From an uncultured Blautia sp. (GTDB lineage Bacteria; Bacillota; Clostridia; Lachnospirales; Lachnospiraceae), in the NCBI GenBank assembly GCA_900549015.1, contig URMH01000006.1, forward strand, positions 20,464 to 84,463: a DNA stretch of 64,000 bases. Reading direction: 5' to 3'. The position numbers were made by a program, and so were the translations under genes. The notes under the pieces were generated by a model. That model did not search any database. It worked only from the letters and a program-made list of their open reading frames with translations, and had not been told where the DNA came from. Position 1 is the first letter of the stretch. The number at the start of each line of letters is the position of its first letter. Positions 35,515 through 43,949 of this stretch are shown here, piece by piece.

Positions 35515-36543
35515 TTACTGTACAGGCATATAATATACGTCTGCTGCTTCTCCGTGATAATAATAATCTACATCGTTCTGGTCGTATACGTCCTCGTCAT
35601 TTGCAAAACGGTAGCTGTTTCCGTCTTTGTCCACCCAGTTTCCGTTAGCATCCGGGAAAATAACAAGCGGCTGTCCGTCGGAATTGCGGTAAATGGTTCT
35701 TGTCTGGCTTGTATCACTTAGCTGCGCGTCTGTAAAACCGCCGGAATTTGTTGTGCCGGAAGAGCTTCCGTCTGATGTTCCTGCATCACTGCCAGTTCCC
35801 TCAGAAGAAGTACCGTCTGCATTCTGTCCTTCACCGGAAGTATTACCGTCTCCTTCCGCTTTTTTATCCTCTGACTGCTTTGGAGCTGCGCTCTTGAGGG
35901 AAGAATCACCTAAAATCTGGAAGCTTGCAACGGAATCTTCTGCCTTTTTAAGAAGCTTCTCATCATCTTTCCTGATAGATGCTTCTATGCTGTAGAATTC
36001 GCCGTCATTTGCGTAAACACGCTTCACTGCCCATGCAATTCCATCTGTCTTCTCTGTATTATTGTATTTTACATTATAAGAATATACATTTACGCCATTT
36101 ACATCACTTGCAGAATATGTCCTGATTTCATAATCGGTTCTCGGTTCAAGTCCTGCCGCCTTCTCCAGTGAATTAGCCATATCCTCTGTGCTTGGAATGA
36201 CAGCAGAAGACATATCTTCTTCGCCTTTGCCATGTGTGATCACAATTTTGCCCTGATCCGGAGACTCAAAGCTTACCAGATCTTCTTCGTCTGATTTATT
36301 TGCCCATGTGGCGTCCGGAAGTTTAATGGCAATACTCTTATCTTTTGATGTATATGTTGTATTCTGTCCGTCAGCAGGTGCCGGAGTTGCTGTAGGTTTT
36401 GGAGCTTCTGTTGGTTCTGGAGTAGGAGTCGCCTCCACAACTACCTGGTCTTCCGGTTCATCTCCGCCAAACCCGCAGGCTGTCAGCGCGCCTGAGAGAG
36501 CCACGGTCATCACCAGCATTGCAAGTACTTTTTTATTCTTCAT
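35515..36543 (-). CDS. Secreted lipoprotein of unknown function
   Basis: 342 residues. A signal peptide with lipobox LTAC puts the lipidated Cys at residue 23. A Thr/Pro-rich linker (about 37-60, PTPEPTEAPKPTATP) tethers a ~150-residue globular domain (about 62-215), then a Ser/Gly/Thr-rich low-complexity spacer (about 225-275) and a small C-terminal Tyr/Asp-rich domain with NGNWVDKDGNSY. I do not recognise the domains; the layout suggests an extracellular surface protein. It has its own promoter and terminator. Confidence 0.85.
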   Translation of the reverse strand: MKNKKVLAMLVMTVALSGALTACGFGGDEPEDQVVVEATPTPEPTEAPKPTATPAPADGQNTTYTSKDKSIAIKLPDATWANKSDEEDLVSFESPDQGKIVITHGKGEEDMSSAVIPSTEDMANSLEKAAGLEPRTDYEIRTYSASDVNGVNVYSYNVKYNNTEKTDGIAWAVKRVYANDGEFYSIEASIRKDDEKLLKKAEDSVASFQILGDSSLKSAAPKQSEDKKAEGDGNTSGEGQNADGTSSEGTGSDAGTSDGSSSGTTNSGGFTDAQLSDTSQTRTIYRNSDGQPLVIFPDANGNWVDKDGNSYRFANDEDVYDQNDVDYYYHGEAADVYYMPVQ

Positions 36544-36584
36544 GGTATCCTCCTTTTATCGTCTCATAAAGTTCTTTGGAATAC

Positions 36585-36613
36585 ATTTTACAATTCTATT
36601 ACAGACTTGTCAA
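36585..36613 (-). promoter_or_regulatory. Promoter of the lipoprotein gene
   Basis: Minus strand TTGACA (36608-36613), 17-nt spacer, TAAAAT (36585-36590). Confidence 0.75.
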
Positions 36614-36627
36614 TGAAATTTCCCTTG

Positions 36628-38670
36628 TCAGTTTATAAAATAACTGTGAAGTTCATGGAGCGCCCGTGTTGCAGCAATATATCTTCCCTGTCGAAACAGC
36701 GCACTTTTCTCTTCCTTTGGAAAGACAGAGAATACCCGGTCAAACTCCAGTCCTTTTGCAAGATAAAATGTAGTAACAGTAAGACCTTTTTCGAATTTCC
36801 GGCTGTCCCTGTGAAGATAAAATACATTCTCTCCCAGCATTTCCTTTAGAAGAGAGGTGAAAAGAGAGGCGCTTTTTTCATCTGAAAGGATCACAGCCTC
36901 CGTCTCGTATTTTCCCTCTTCTTCTTTTACCTCTTCCGCAATTTTCTCTGCTGTCTCTCTTAAAGAATCAAATTCCAGTTCCTTCACCGGTTTCCCGTGG
37001 CGTTCAAATAAATCCATATCCTGGATTCCGGCAAGTCTGTTTGCATAAGAAGCAATCTCTACAGTATTGCGATAGCTTTTATTCATATAAATTGTGCGAA
37101 TCTCTCTTCCGAAAATTTCCGGAAGGAAAGTCGTCACGTCCTGTATTCTGTCTTCCATAGTCTGCGCCCTGTCTCCCAGAATCGTCATCCTGCAGGGAAA
37201 AAGCATCTGAAGGATTTTATACTGAAGTCTGGAATAATCCTGCATTTCATCGACTATAAGATGTTTGACATTTCCTTTTGCCTGTCTGTTTAACAGGCGG
37301 TACTTGAAGTACAAAACAGGATATACGTCCTCATAGGGAAGCTTTCTCTTTTCAAGGGGCACTTTCGGAAGCGGGGAAAACCCTTCTTCTGAAAGAAATC
37401 TGTTATAAAGAACATACACATCTCCCGTCTCATACATTCCTCGAAACTTTTCTTTTACAGCCTCTTTCTCTTCTTCCTCCATGTCTCTGTTTCTCAGTGT
37501 CTCCACCTCATCGATAAAATATTCCGCAACAGCGTCCATTCTGGATAAAAGAGGAATCTCCCCAAACTTAAAATAAAAAAGAGAAATAATTTCTTTTTCT
37601 GTTTTGACAAAGCCTCTGTGTTCCACATCACGGAAATTCATGAGGCTGTCCTCCAGTTCCAGAAGAAAGCCTTCGATTTTATCTGTAAATTCCGCAGTCT
37701 CCTTCTCTTTTAAAGAATCTGCCAGAAATGGAAATTTCAGATTTTTTTCTATCTGATCATATCTGTCCTCACAGTCTGCCGCCACATCCTGAAGTTCTTT
37801 GTATGCAAAAAGGTCAAAACTCATTTCCCTTATATTTTCTTCTCCAAGCTCCGGAAGAATATGAGAAATATAATCTGAAAATACACTGTTTGGAGATAAG
37901 ATTAAAATATCTGAAGATTTCAGATTTTTTCTGTCGTGATAGAGAAGGTAGGCAATCCTGTGAAGCGCCACAGAGGTTTTTCCGCTTCCTGCTGCTCCCT
38001 GGATCACAAGGATCCTGTCTTTTGTGTTGCGGATAATAGCATTTTGCTCTTTTTGTATGGTGCGGATAATGTTTTTAAGCTGTACCTCTCCGCTGCTTCC
38101 AAGTTCTGCCGCCAGAATCTCGTCGTCGATTTTTACATCGCTCTCAAACTCATACACCATGTTTCCGCCGCGGATCTTATACTGCCATTTGGAAGTAATT
38201 TCCCCGGTCAGCTCTCCTACAGGAGCTTCATACTGTGCCGGTCCCTTATCGTAATCATAAAAAAGCCCGCTCACCGGCGCTCTCCAGTCATAAATAAGAG
38301 GGGTCTGTCCTGTCCGCTCCGAAAAATTTCCAATTCCAATATAAAAAGTTTCCGGCTCTTCCTCGCCTTCATACACAAAATCTACTCTTCCGAAAAACGG
38401 AGAATCCATCATTTTTGTAAAGCGCTGTTTCAGAAGAAGCTGCTGCTGATTGGCATTTACCTGCTGAAACAAAGCCTGCTGATTATCGTAATCCTCATAT
38501 CCGTACTGGTCCATCTCCGTATAGTTTTCCCAGTAATATTCGTGCATTCCCTGAATTTCCTTCTGTCCCTCTTTCAGGGAAAGATTTACTTCTTCCACTC
38601 TTTTTTCAAGCTTCTGAAGAACAAATTCAAGGAATGCACTTCCTGTTTCCTGTTTATTTTCTGAACTCAT
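36628..38670 (-). CDS. HelD-like RNA polymerase recycling ATPase / superfamily 1 helicase
   Basis: 680 residues. An N-terminal antiparallel coiled coil (about 1-90) precedes UvrD-like ATPase domains: Walker A GAAGSGKT at 225-232, VDEMQDYSRLQ (motif II), LGDRAQTM (motif III) and YIAATRALHEL near the C-terminus (motif VI). The insertion after Walker A and the WRAPVSGLFYDY segment match HelD, which pries stalled RNA polymerase from DNA. It ends near the conserved motif VI without extra nuclease domain. ATG at 38670 has only AGGTG four nt upstream. Likely co-transcribed with the YbjQ-like gene. Confidence 0.87.
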   Translation of the reverse strand: MSSENKQETGSAFLEFVLQKLEKRVEEVNLSLKEGQKEIQGMHEYYWENYTEMDQYGYEDYDNQQALFQQVNANQQQLLLKQRFTKMMDSPFFGRVDFVYEGEEEPETFYIGIGNFSERTGQTPLIYDWRAPVSGLFYDYDKGPAQYEAPVGELTGEITSKWQYKIRGGNMVYEFESDVKIDDEILAAELGSSGEVQLKNIIRTIQKEQNAIIRNTKDRILVIQGAAGSGKTSVALHRIAYLLYHDRKNLKSSDILILSPNSVFSDYISHILPELGEENIREMSFDLFAYKELQDVAADCEDRYDQIEKNLKFPFLADSLKEKETAEFTDKIEGFLLELEDSLMNFRDVEHRGFVKTEKEIISLFYFKFGEIPLLSRMDAVAEYFIDEVETLRNRDMEEEEKEAVKEKFRGMYETGDVYVLYNRFLSEEGFSPLPKVPLEKRKLPYEDVYPVLYFKYRLLNRQAKGNVKHLIVDEMQDYSRLQYKILQMLFPCRMTILGDRAQTMEDRIQDVTTFLPEIFGREIRTIYMNKSYRNTVEIASYANRLAGIQDMDLFERHGKPVKELEFDSLRETAEKIAEEVKEEEGKYETEAVILSDEKSASLFTSLLKEMLGENVFYLHRDSRKFEKGLTVTTFYLAKGLEFDRVFSVFPKEEKSALFRQGRYIAATRALHELHSYFIN

Positions 38671-38677
38671 GGAACAC

Positions 38678-38998
38678 CTACACAGCGATCACGGCAGTTC
38701 CGCTCACTGTTACCATCAGCATTCCGTTGCCGGAACCAAGCACTTCATAATCAATATCGACGCCTACTACTGCATTTGCGCCTAACTGCACTGCCCTTGA
38801 TTCCATCTCTGCAATGGCTCTCGTTCTTGCATTTACCAGTTCCTCCTCGTACGTGTTGGAGCGGCCTCCAAACATATCGGAAAGGCTTGCTGCAAAATCT
38901 TTTATAAAGTTTACTCCGGAAACTACCTCTCCGAATACGATTCCTCTGTATTCCCGGATCTCTTTTCCTTCTATGGACGGTGTGGTTGTAATAATCAT
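38678..38998 (-). CDS. YbjQ-family (UPF0145) protein
   Basis: 106 residues, normal for the family: [18 protein letters not shown] near the start, RNTY-type segment ([11 protein letters not shown]), [10 protein letters not shown] and [16 protein letters not shown]. Members form pentamers and have been called heavy-metal-binding, but their role is not established. ATG at 38998 follows AGGAGG. Seven nt separate its stop from the helicase start. Confidence 0.93.
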   Translation of the reverse strand: MIITTTPSIEGKEIREYRGIVFGEVVSGVNFIKDFAASLSDMFGGRSNTYEEELVNARTRAIAEMESRAVQLGANAVVGVDIDYEVLGSGNGMLMVTVSGTAVIAV

Positions 38999-39061
38999 AA
39001 ATTTATCCTCCTGAACATTTATTTCTGATATTATATACCAGACCGCCCCAAATGTATAGTA

Positions 39062-40897
39062 TTACGCACCTGCTTTTTCAAACTGGCTGTTATAAAGATC
39101 CGCGTAAAATCCTCCTGCTCTTAAAAGCTCCTCATGATTTCCCTGCTCAATAATATCTCCGTCTTTCATCACAAGGATCAAATCTGCGTCTTTGATCGTG
39201 GATAAACGATGTGCGATTACAAAGCTTGTTCTTCCCTTCATCAGATTATCCATTGCTTTCTGGATCTGCATTTCTGTTCTTGTATCAACAGAGGAAGTTG
39301 CCTCGTCAAGGATCAGGATCCTGTTGTCTGCAAGAATGGCTCTCGCAATGGTAAGGAGCTGTTTCTGCCCCTGAGAAATATTACTCGTCTCCTCATCAAG
39401 CACCATGTCGTAGCCGCCCGGCTGCTGCATGATAAAGTTATGGATATGAGCAGCCTTTGCCGCTGCAACCACTTCCTCATCTGTGGCGTCAAGACGTCCG
39501 TATCTTATATTTTCCCGTATGGTTCCGGAAAACAGCCAGGTGTCCTGAAGCACCATGCCGAACATTTCACGGAGCTCGCTTCTGTTAAAGTCTTTTACAT
39601 TATGACCGTCAATGGAAATGCTTCCGCCGTTAATATCATAAAAACGCATGAGAAGTTTTACCATTGTTGTTTTTCCGGCTCCTGTAGGACCGACGATCGC
39701 AATTTTCTGACCGTCTTTTATGTCAGCAGAAAAATCATGAATAATAATCTTATCCGGATTGTAGCCGAATTTTACATGATTAAATTCCACATTTCCGGAA
39801 AGTTTTGTAATATCTGCCGGATTTTCCACTGTCTGGTCTTCCTCCGGCTCCTCAAGAAATTCAAACACACGCTCGGAAGCTGCCGCTGACGACTGCAGAA
39901 GGTTTACTACCTGGGCGATCTGCTGGATCGGCTGTGTAAAGTTTCGGATATACTGGAAGAAGGACTGAATGTCTCCCACCTCGATGCTTCCTTTAATAGT
40001 AAACACACCGCCTAAAAGGGCAACCATCACATATCCCAGATTTCCCACAAACTGCATGACGGGCATCATCATACCTGAGAAAAACTGTGATTTCCATGCG
40101 GATTCATAAAGTTTTTTATTGTCTTTTTCAAATTCCTCCACAACATCATTTTCTTTGTTAAATACTTTGACTACGTTGTGTCCGCCGAAATTCTCTTCTA
40201 TCTGGCCGTTTACCTCTCCAAGATATTTCTGCTGTGCCTGGAAATATTTCTGAGAGTGCTTCATGACCTTCTGGATAATAAACATAGATACAGGAAGGAT
40301 TAAAACTGCGGCAACTGTCATCCACACATTAATAGACAGCATCATGATAAATACACCGATCAGAGTGGTAACCGAGGTAATGAGCTGCGTCATACTCTGG
40401 TTCAAACTCATCTGAAGGGTATCCACATCGTTTGTAATCCTGGAAAGAATCTCTCCGTTTGTGCGGCTCTCATAATAATTCATAGGAAGCCGGTTCATCT
40501 TCTTTGAAATATCCTTACGGAGACTGTATGTCACATCATTGGAAATTCCTGTCATAACAAAGCCCTGGATCAGGGAAAACAGGGAACTTACCAGATAAAG
40601 ACCAAGTGTCCACAGAAGAATCATTCCGATTTTTTCAAAATTGATCCCGCCTGTTCCGTTTACCTTTGCCACAAGACCGTTAAACAGCTCTGTTGTTGCT
40701 TTTCCGAGAATCTTCGGTCCCACAATGCTGAATACGGTTCCTGCGACAGCAAAAACAAACATCATGGCAAACCGGAATTTATAATGCTCCATATATTTAA
40801 AAAGCTTTTTCATAGAGCCTTTGAAGTCCTTGGCTTTTTCTCCGGCAGCCATTCCGTGGCCATGCCCCATCGGGCCTCTTCTTTTCTGCTCACTCAT
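39062..40897 (-). CDS. ABC exporter subunit (canonical nucleotide site)
   Basis: 611 residues, six-helix exporter domain then ATPase. Walker A GPTGAGKT, signature ISQGQ, Walker B ILILDEATSSVD with the catalytic Glu. The signature has SQGQ instead of SGGQ. N-terminal His/Gly-rich stretch MGHGHGM. It overlaps the upstream subunit gene as ATGA, and its ATG at 40897 follows GAGGAGG; an extension to 40951 is rejected. With its partner it forms a heterodimeric multidrug-type exporter. Confidence 0.94.
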   Translation of the reverse strand: MSEQKRRGPMGHGHGMAAGEKAKDFKGSMKKLFKYMEHYKFRFAMMFVFAVAGTVFSIVGPKILGKATTELFNGLVAKVNGTGGINFEKIGMILLWTLGLYLVSSLFSLIQGFVMTGISNDVTYSLRKDISKKMNRLPMNYYESRTNGEILSRITNDVDTLQMSLNQSMTQLITSVTTLIGVFIMMLSINVWMTVAAVLILPVSMFIIQKVMKHSQKYFQAQQKYLGEVNGQIEENFGGHNVVKVFNKENDVVEEFEKDNKKLYESAWKSQFFSGMMMPVMQFVGNLGYVMVALLGGVFTIKGSIEVGDIQSFFQYIRNFTQPIQQIAQVVNLLQSSAAASERVFEFLEEPEEDQTVENPADITKLSGNVEFNHVKFGYNPDKIIIHDFSADIKDGQKIAIVGPTGAGKTTMVKLLMRFYDINGGSISIDGHNVKDFNRSELREMFGMVLQDTWLFSGTIRENIRYGRLDATDEEVVAAAKAAHIHNFIMQQPGGYDMVLDEETSNISQGQKQLLTIARAILADNRILILDEATSSVDTRTEMQIQKAMDNLMKGRTSFVIAHRLSTIKDADLILVMKDGDIIEQGNHEELLRAGGFYADLYNSQFEKAGA

Positions 40898-43056
40898 GCC
40901 AATTCCTCCTCTGATAACTGAGACATTGCAATCTGACGATAAACCTCGCATTTTTTCATAAGCTCTGCATGGGTTCCCATTCCCGCCATATGGCCGTCGT
41001 CCAGTACAATGATCCTGTCTGCGTGTAAAATCGTGCTGATACGCTGCGCCACAATGATCGTGGTCGCATCTTTTGTATGCTCTTTTAAGGCGCCGCGCAG
41101 TCTGCTGTCCGTCTTAAAATCAAGTGCGGAAAAACTGTCGTCAAAAATAAAGATTTCCGGTTTCTTTGCAATGGCTCTCGCAATGGAAAGACGCTGCTTC
41201 TGTCCTCCGGATACGTTTGTTCCTCCCTGTGCGATAGGAGAATGATACCCCTTTGGTTTTTCCTCAATAAAATCCTGCGCCTGGGCGATCCGGGCTGCTG
41301 TTTTTACCTCTTCTTCTGAAATATCTGTTTTTCCGTAACGGATATTGGAATCAATGGTTCCTGAGAAAAGAACACCTTTCTGCGGCACATATCCAAGACA
41401 GTCTCTAAGCTCCTTCTGGGACATATCCCGAACGTCCACTCCATCTATGGAAACAGAACCTTCCGTCACATCGTAAAATCTCGGGATCAGATTTACCAGG
41501 GTACTTTTTCCGCTTCCCGTACTTCCGATAATGGCTACTGTCTCTCCTTTTTCCGCCTTAAAATGAATATCCGTAAGAACGTTTTCTCCTGCCTCCGGAT
41601 AAGCAAAGGACACATGGTTAAATTCTACTGTTCCTCTTTCTTCTTTATGAGGATGCTCCGGATCTTCCGGGTCTTTGATCGAAACTTCTGTTTTTAAAAT
41701 TTCATCAATACGAAGTGCTGCCACATTTGCCCTCGGAAGCATAATGGACATGGCGGTGATCATTAAGAATGAAATAATGATCTGCATTGCATACTGGATA
41801 AACGCCATGACATTACCAACCTGCATGGTTCCGTTATCTACTGCATGGGAACCGCTGTAAATAATAAGAACAGAAACGCCGTTCATGATCAGCATCATAA
41901 CAGGCATCATAAATGTCATACAGCGGTTTACAAAAAGGTTTGTTTTTGTGAGCGTCTTATTTGCCTCCTCAAAACGCTCCTCCTCATGTTTTTCCCGGCT
42001 GAATGCCCGGATAACCGGAATACCGGTCAGGATTTCCCTTGATACAAGATTCAGTTTGTCAATCAATGTCTGAAGCTTTGTAAATTTCGGCATTGCGATC
42101 ATAAAAAGTAAAATGATCACTGCCAGAATAAGCACAACGGCTACTCCCAGGATCCATGTCATGGAAGCGTCTGTATTAAGAACACGGATTACACCGCCGA
42201 TTCCCAGGATCGGCGCATATAAAACGATTCGGAACATCATTGCCATAACCATCTGCACCTGCTGCACATCGTTTGTGCTTCTTGTGATCAGAGAGGCTGT
42301 GGAAAACTTGTGATATTCTCTGCTGGAAAAACTCATAACCTTTCTGTAGACACTGTTTCGAAGGTCGTGACCAAGAGACGCTGCCACCCTCGCTGATAAG
42401 AATGTAACAGAAATCGCCGCCATCATAATAATGAGAGCCATCAAAAGCATTTTCCCTCCGGATACAAGAAGATATTTCATCTGAATGGCATCCACATCTT
42501 CTCCCATATCCTCGTATTCCTCATATACAAAGGAAACTGCCGCCTGTGTCATGATAGACTCCGGCATCTCTGTAAGCTTTTTATCCATCTCCTCTGTCAT
42601 TCCCGCAAGTGCCTCCGGAGAAAGCTGTGCCATGACTTCTGCGGGGTCTGCTCCTTCCGGAATCCCCATCTGGCTTCTCATTGCCTCGCTCTCCTCACTG
42701 TCTGAGGAAAATCCGGAGAGTATAAGCATCGGCTTACAGAAAATTTCGTTTAAATCCTCCCGCTCTTCCTTTGTAATGTCATCGTGAAGAACGTAAATCC
42801 CATCTTCCTGTCTGTAAGCATTGGAAATGTCCGTTATATCCTCCTCGCTCATAAACAGCTCCAGATTTTTAAGAGAAGATTCCCGGATTTTTTCCGGTAC
42901 TCCGTCCTCGATTCCTTTCTGCTGGATTCCCACATTGATGATCTTTGATGTGTAATCCGGCAGAGAAAGATCGCAATATGCCTGCAAAAACAGAAGTCCT
43001 ATAATAAGAACAATAGAACCTACTGATTTTTTCAGGTACTTCATCAGCTTCAGCAT
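40894..43056 (-). CDS. ABC exporter subunit (degenerate site, large extracellular insert)
   Basis: 720 residues. Walker A GSTGSGKS, signature VSGGQKQR and Walker B IFIFDDSFSALD, where the catalytic Glu is replaced by Asp, so its own site is degenerate. Between helices 1 and 2 lies a ~150-residue extracellular insert (about 45-195), acidic and Met-rich, that the partner lacks. This pairing is the BmrC/BmrD or TM287/288 type heterodimer. Start ATG 43056 overlaps the MarR stop and has GAGGGG upstream. Confidence 0.93.
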   Translation of the reverse strand: MLKLMKYLKKSVGSIVLIIGLLFLQAYCDLSLPDYTSKIINVGIQQKGIEDGVPEKIRESSLKNLELFMSEEDITDISNAYRQEDGIYVLHDDITKEEREDLNEIFCKPMLILSGFSSDSEESEAMRSQMGIPEGADPAEVMAQLSPEALAGMTEEMDKKLTEMPESIMTQAAVSFVYEEYEDMGEDVDAIQMKYLLVSGGKMLLMALIIMMAAISVTFLSARVAASLGHDLRNSVYRKVMSFSSREYHKFSTASLITRSTNDVQQVQMVMAMMFRIVLYAPILGIGGVIRVLNTDASMTWILGVAVVLILAVIILLFMIAMPKFTKLQTLIDKLNLVSREILTGIPVIRAFSREKHEEERFEEANKTLTKTNLFVNRCMTFMMPVMMLIMNGVSVLIIYSGSHAVDNGTMQVGNVMAFIQYAMQIIISFLMITAMSIMLPRANVAALRIDEILKTEVSIKDPEDPEHPHKEERGTVEFNHVSFAYPEAGENVLTDIHFKAEKGETVAIIGSTGSGKSTLVNLIPRFYDVTEGSVSIDGVDVRDMSQKELRDCLGYVPQKGVLFSGTIDSNIRYGKTDISEEEVKTAARIAQAQDFIEEKPKGYHSPIAQGGTNVSGGQKQRLSIARAIAKKPEIFIFDDSFSALDFKTDSRLRGALKEHTKDATTIIVAQRISTILHADRIIVLDDGHMAGMGTHAELMKKCEVYRQIAMSQLSEEELA

Positions 43057-43553
43057 TTCTCTGTCCCCTCTTTCTTCATAAATTTACATTTTCCAACCGG
43101 AGTCCCCGGCATACTGTGAAGGTTATTTAACATCTGTTCAAAAAAGCGGCGCATAAGGCAAAGCTCTGTTTCGGAAAAATCCTGAAACATGATTTTTTCC
43201 ATTTCTTCTGCCTTTCTCATAATCCGCTTTACGGTTTCCTTTCCCTTGTCTGTAAGATACACCCTCATAATCCGCTGATCCAGCGCATCTTTTTTTCTGC
43301 ACACCATTCCGGATTTTTCAAGACGCTGTATGCTTACATTCACAGTTGGCGGTTTAATTTCAAGACATTCCGCTATTTCCTTCTGCGAACACCCATCCCG
43401 TCTGCTCAAAATCATAATAAAAGGCATCTGACTGGGATGGATTTCCAGCTCTTCAATCTGCTGGAAACAGCGCCCGGCATAATGTCTGCTGATTTCCATA
43501 AAAAGCATCTGCAGACTTTTTTCCTCCTGCTCTTTCTCTTCTGTATTCTTCAT
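43050..43553 (-). CDS. MarR-family transcriptional regulator
   Basis: 167 residues. Winged helix with CSQKEIAECLEIKPPTVNVSIQRLEKSGMVCRK-type sequence (about 73-108) and the wing DQRIMRVYLTDKG. It is the first gene of a three-gene operon with the two ABC subunits, overlapping the first by seven nt, so it most likely represses the exporter and itself. ATG at 43553 follows AGGAGGTGAGG. A palindrome at its promoter is a candidate operator. Confidence 0.94.
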   Translation of the reverse strand: MKNTEEKEQEEKSLQMLFMEISRHYAGRCFQQIEELEIHPSQMPFIMILSRRDGCSQKEIAECLEIKPPTVNVSIQRLEKSGMVCRKKDALDQRIMRVYLTDKGKETVKRIMRKAEEMEKIMFQDFSETELCLMRRFFEQMLNNLHSMPGTPVGKCKFMKKEGTEKC

Positions 43554-43571
43554 TTCCTCACCTCCTGTTTA

Positions 43572-43618
43572 TTAGTCTGGCTAATCATATATAATATACT
43601 TTTGCACAAAAAATGCAA
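43572..43618 (-). promoter_or_regulatory. MarR-exporter promoter and candidate operator
   Basis: Minus strand TTGCAT (43613-43618), 16-nt spacer, TATTAT (43591-43596), with the palindrome TTAGTCTGGCTAA (43572-43584) just downstream. A half-site GGGCTAA recurs about 110 bp upstream near 43687. Confidence 0.55.
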
Positions 43619-43731
43619 GTTATTTTTGTGCACTTCACACTTTTTTCAAACTTTAAACACATTTATTTTTCGTTTTTTTATTTGTCGGGCTAACTATAAT
43701 AAATATATATTTTCCCTGCCTTTTCCATAGC

Positions 43732-43765
43732 AAAAAAAATCTCCCGGAAGTTTCCACTTCCGGAA
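43732..43765 (-). terminator. Terminator of clpB-DUF4250
   Basis: Minus-strand CTTCCGGAAGT ... ACTTCCGGGAG stem followed by eight T. Confidence 0.85.
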
Positions 43766-43775
43766 GATTTTTTTC

Positions 43776-43949
43776 TTAGATAAACTGGTTTGTCTCTTCG
43801 TCATAGTGATAATCTATGGCGTCCATTTTCTCTACCAGTTCTTTTTTTCGCATACCTCTGCAGGTGCAGAGGGCATCCAGGGAATCATAGTAATCCCGAA
43901 GCTGTGTATTCACATAGCTTAACAGTATCATTGGGTCCTTGGGTATCAT
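43776..43949 (-). CDS. DUF4250-family small protein
   Basis: 57 residues starting [19 protein letters not shown], with the family pattern of a PKDP start, LLSxVNTxLRDYY, then LxxKM and a final NQFI. It is cytoplasmic and of unknown function. Its ATG overlaps the clpB stop (ATGA), so it is translationally coupled to clpB and shares its heat-shock control. It has no other gene after it before the terminator. Confidence 0.85.
   Translation of the reverse strand: MIPKDPMILLSYVNTQLRDYYDSLDALCTCRGMRKKELVEKMDAIDYHYDEETNQFI

Noticed and set aside
39209..39889. Plus-strand open frame opposite the ABC exporter
   Set aside because: Cys/His/Phe-rich shadow without start signals.
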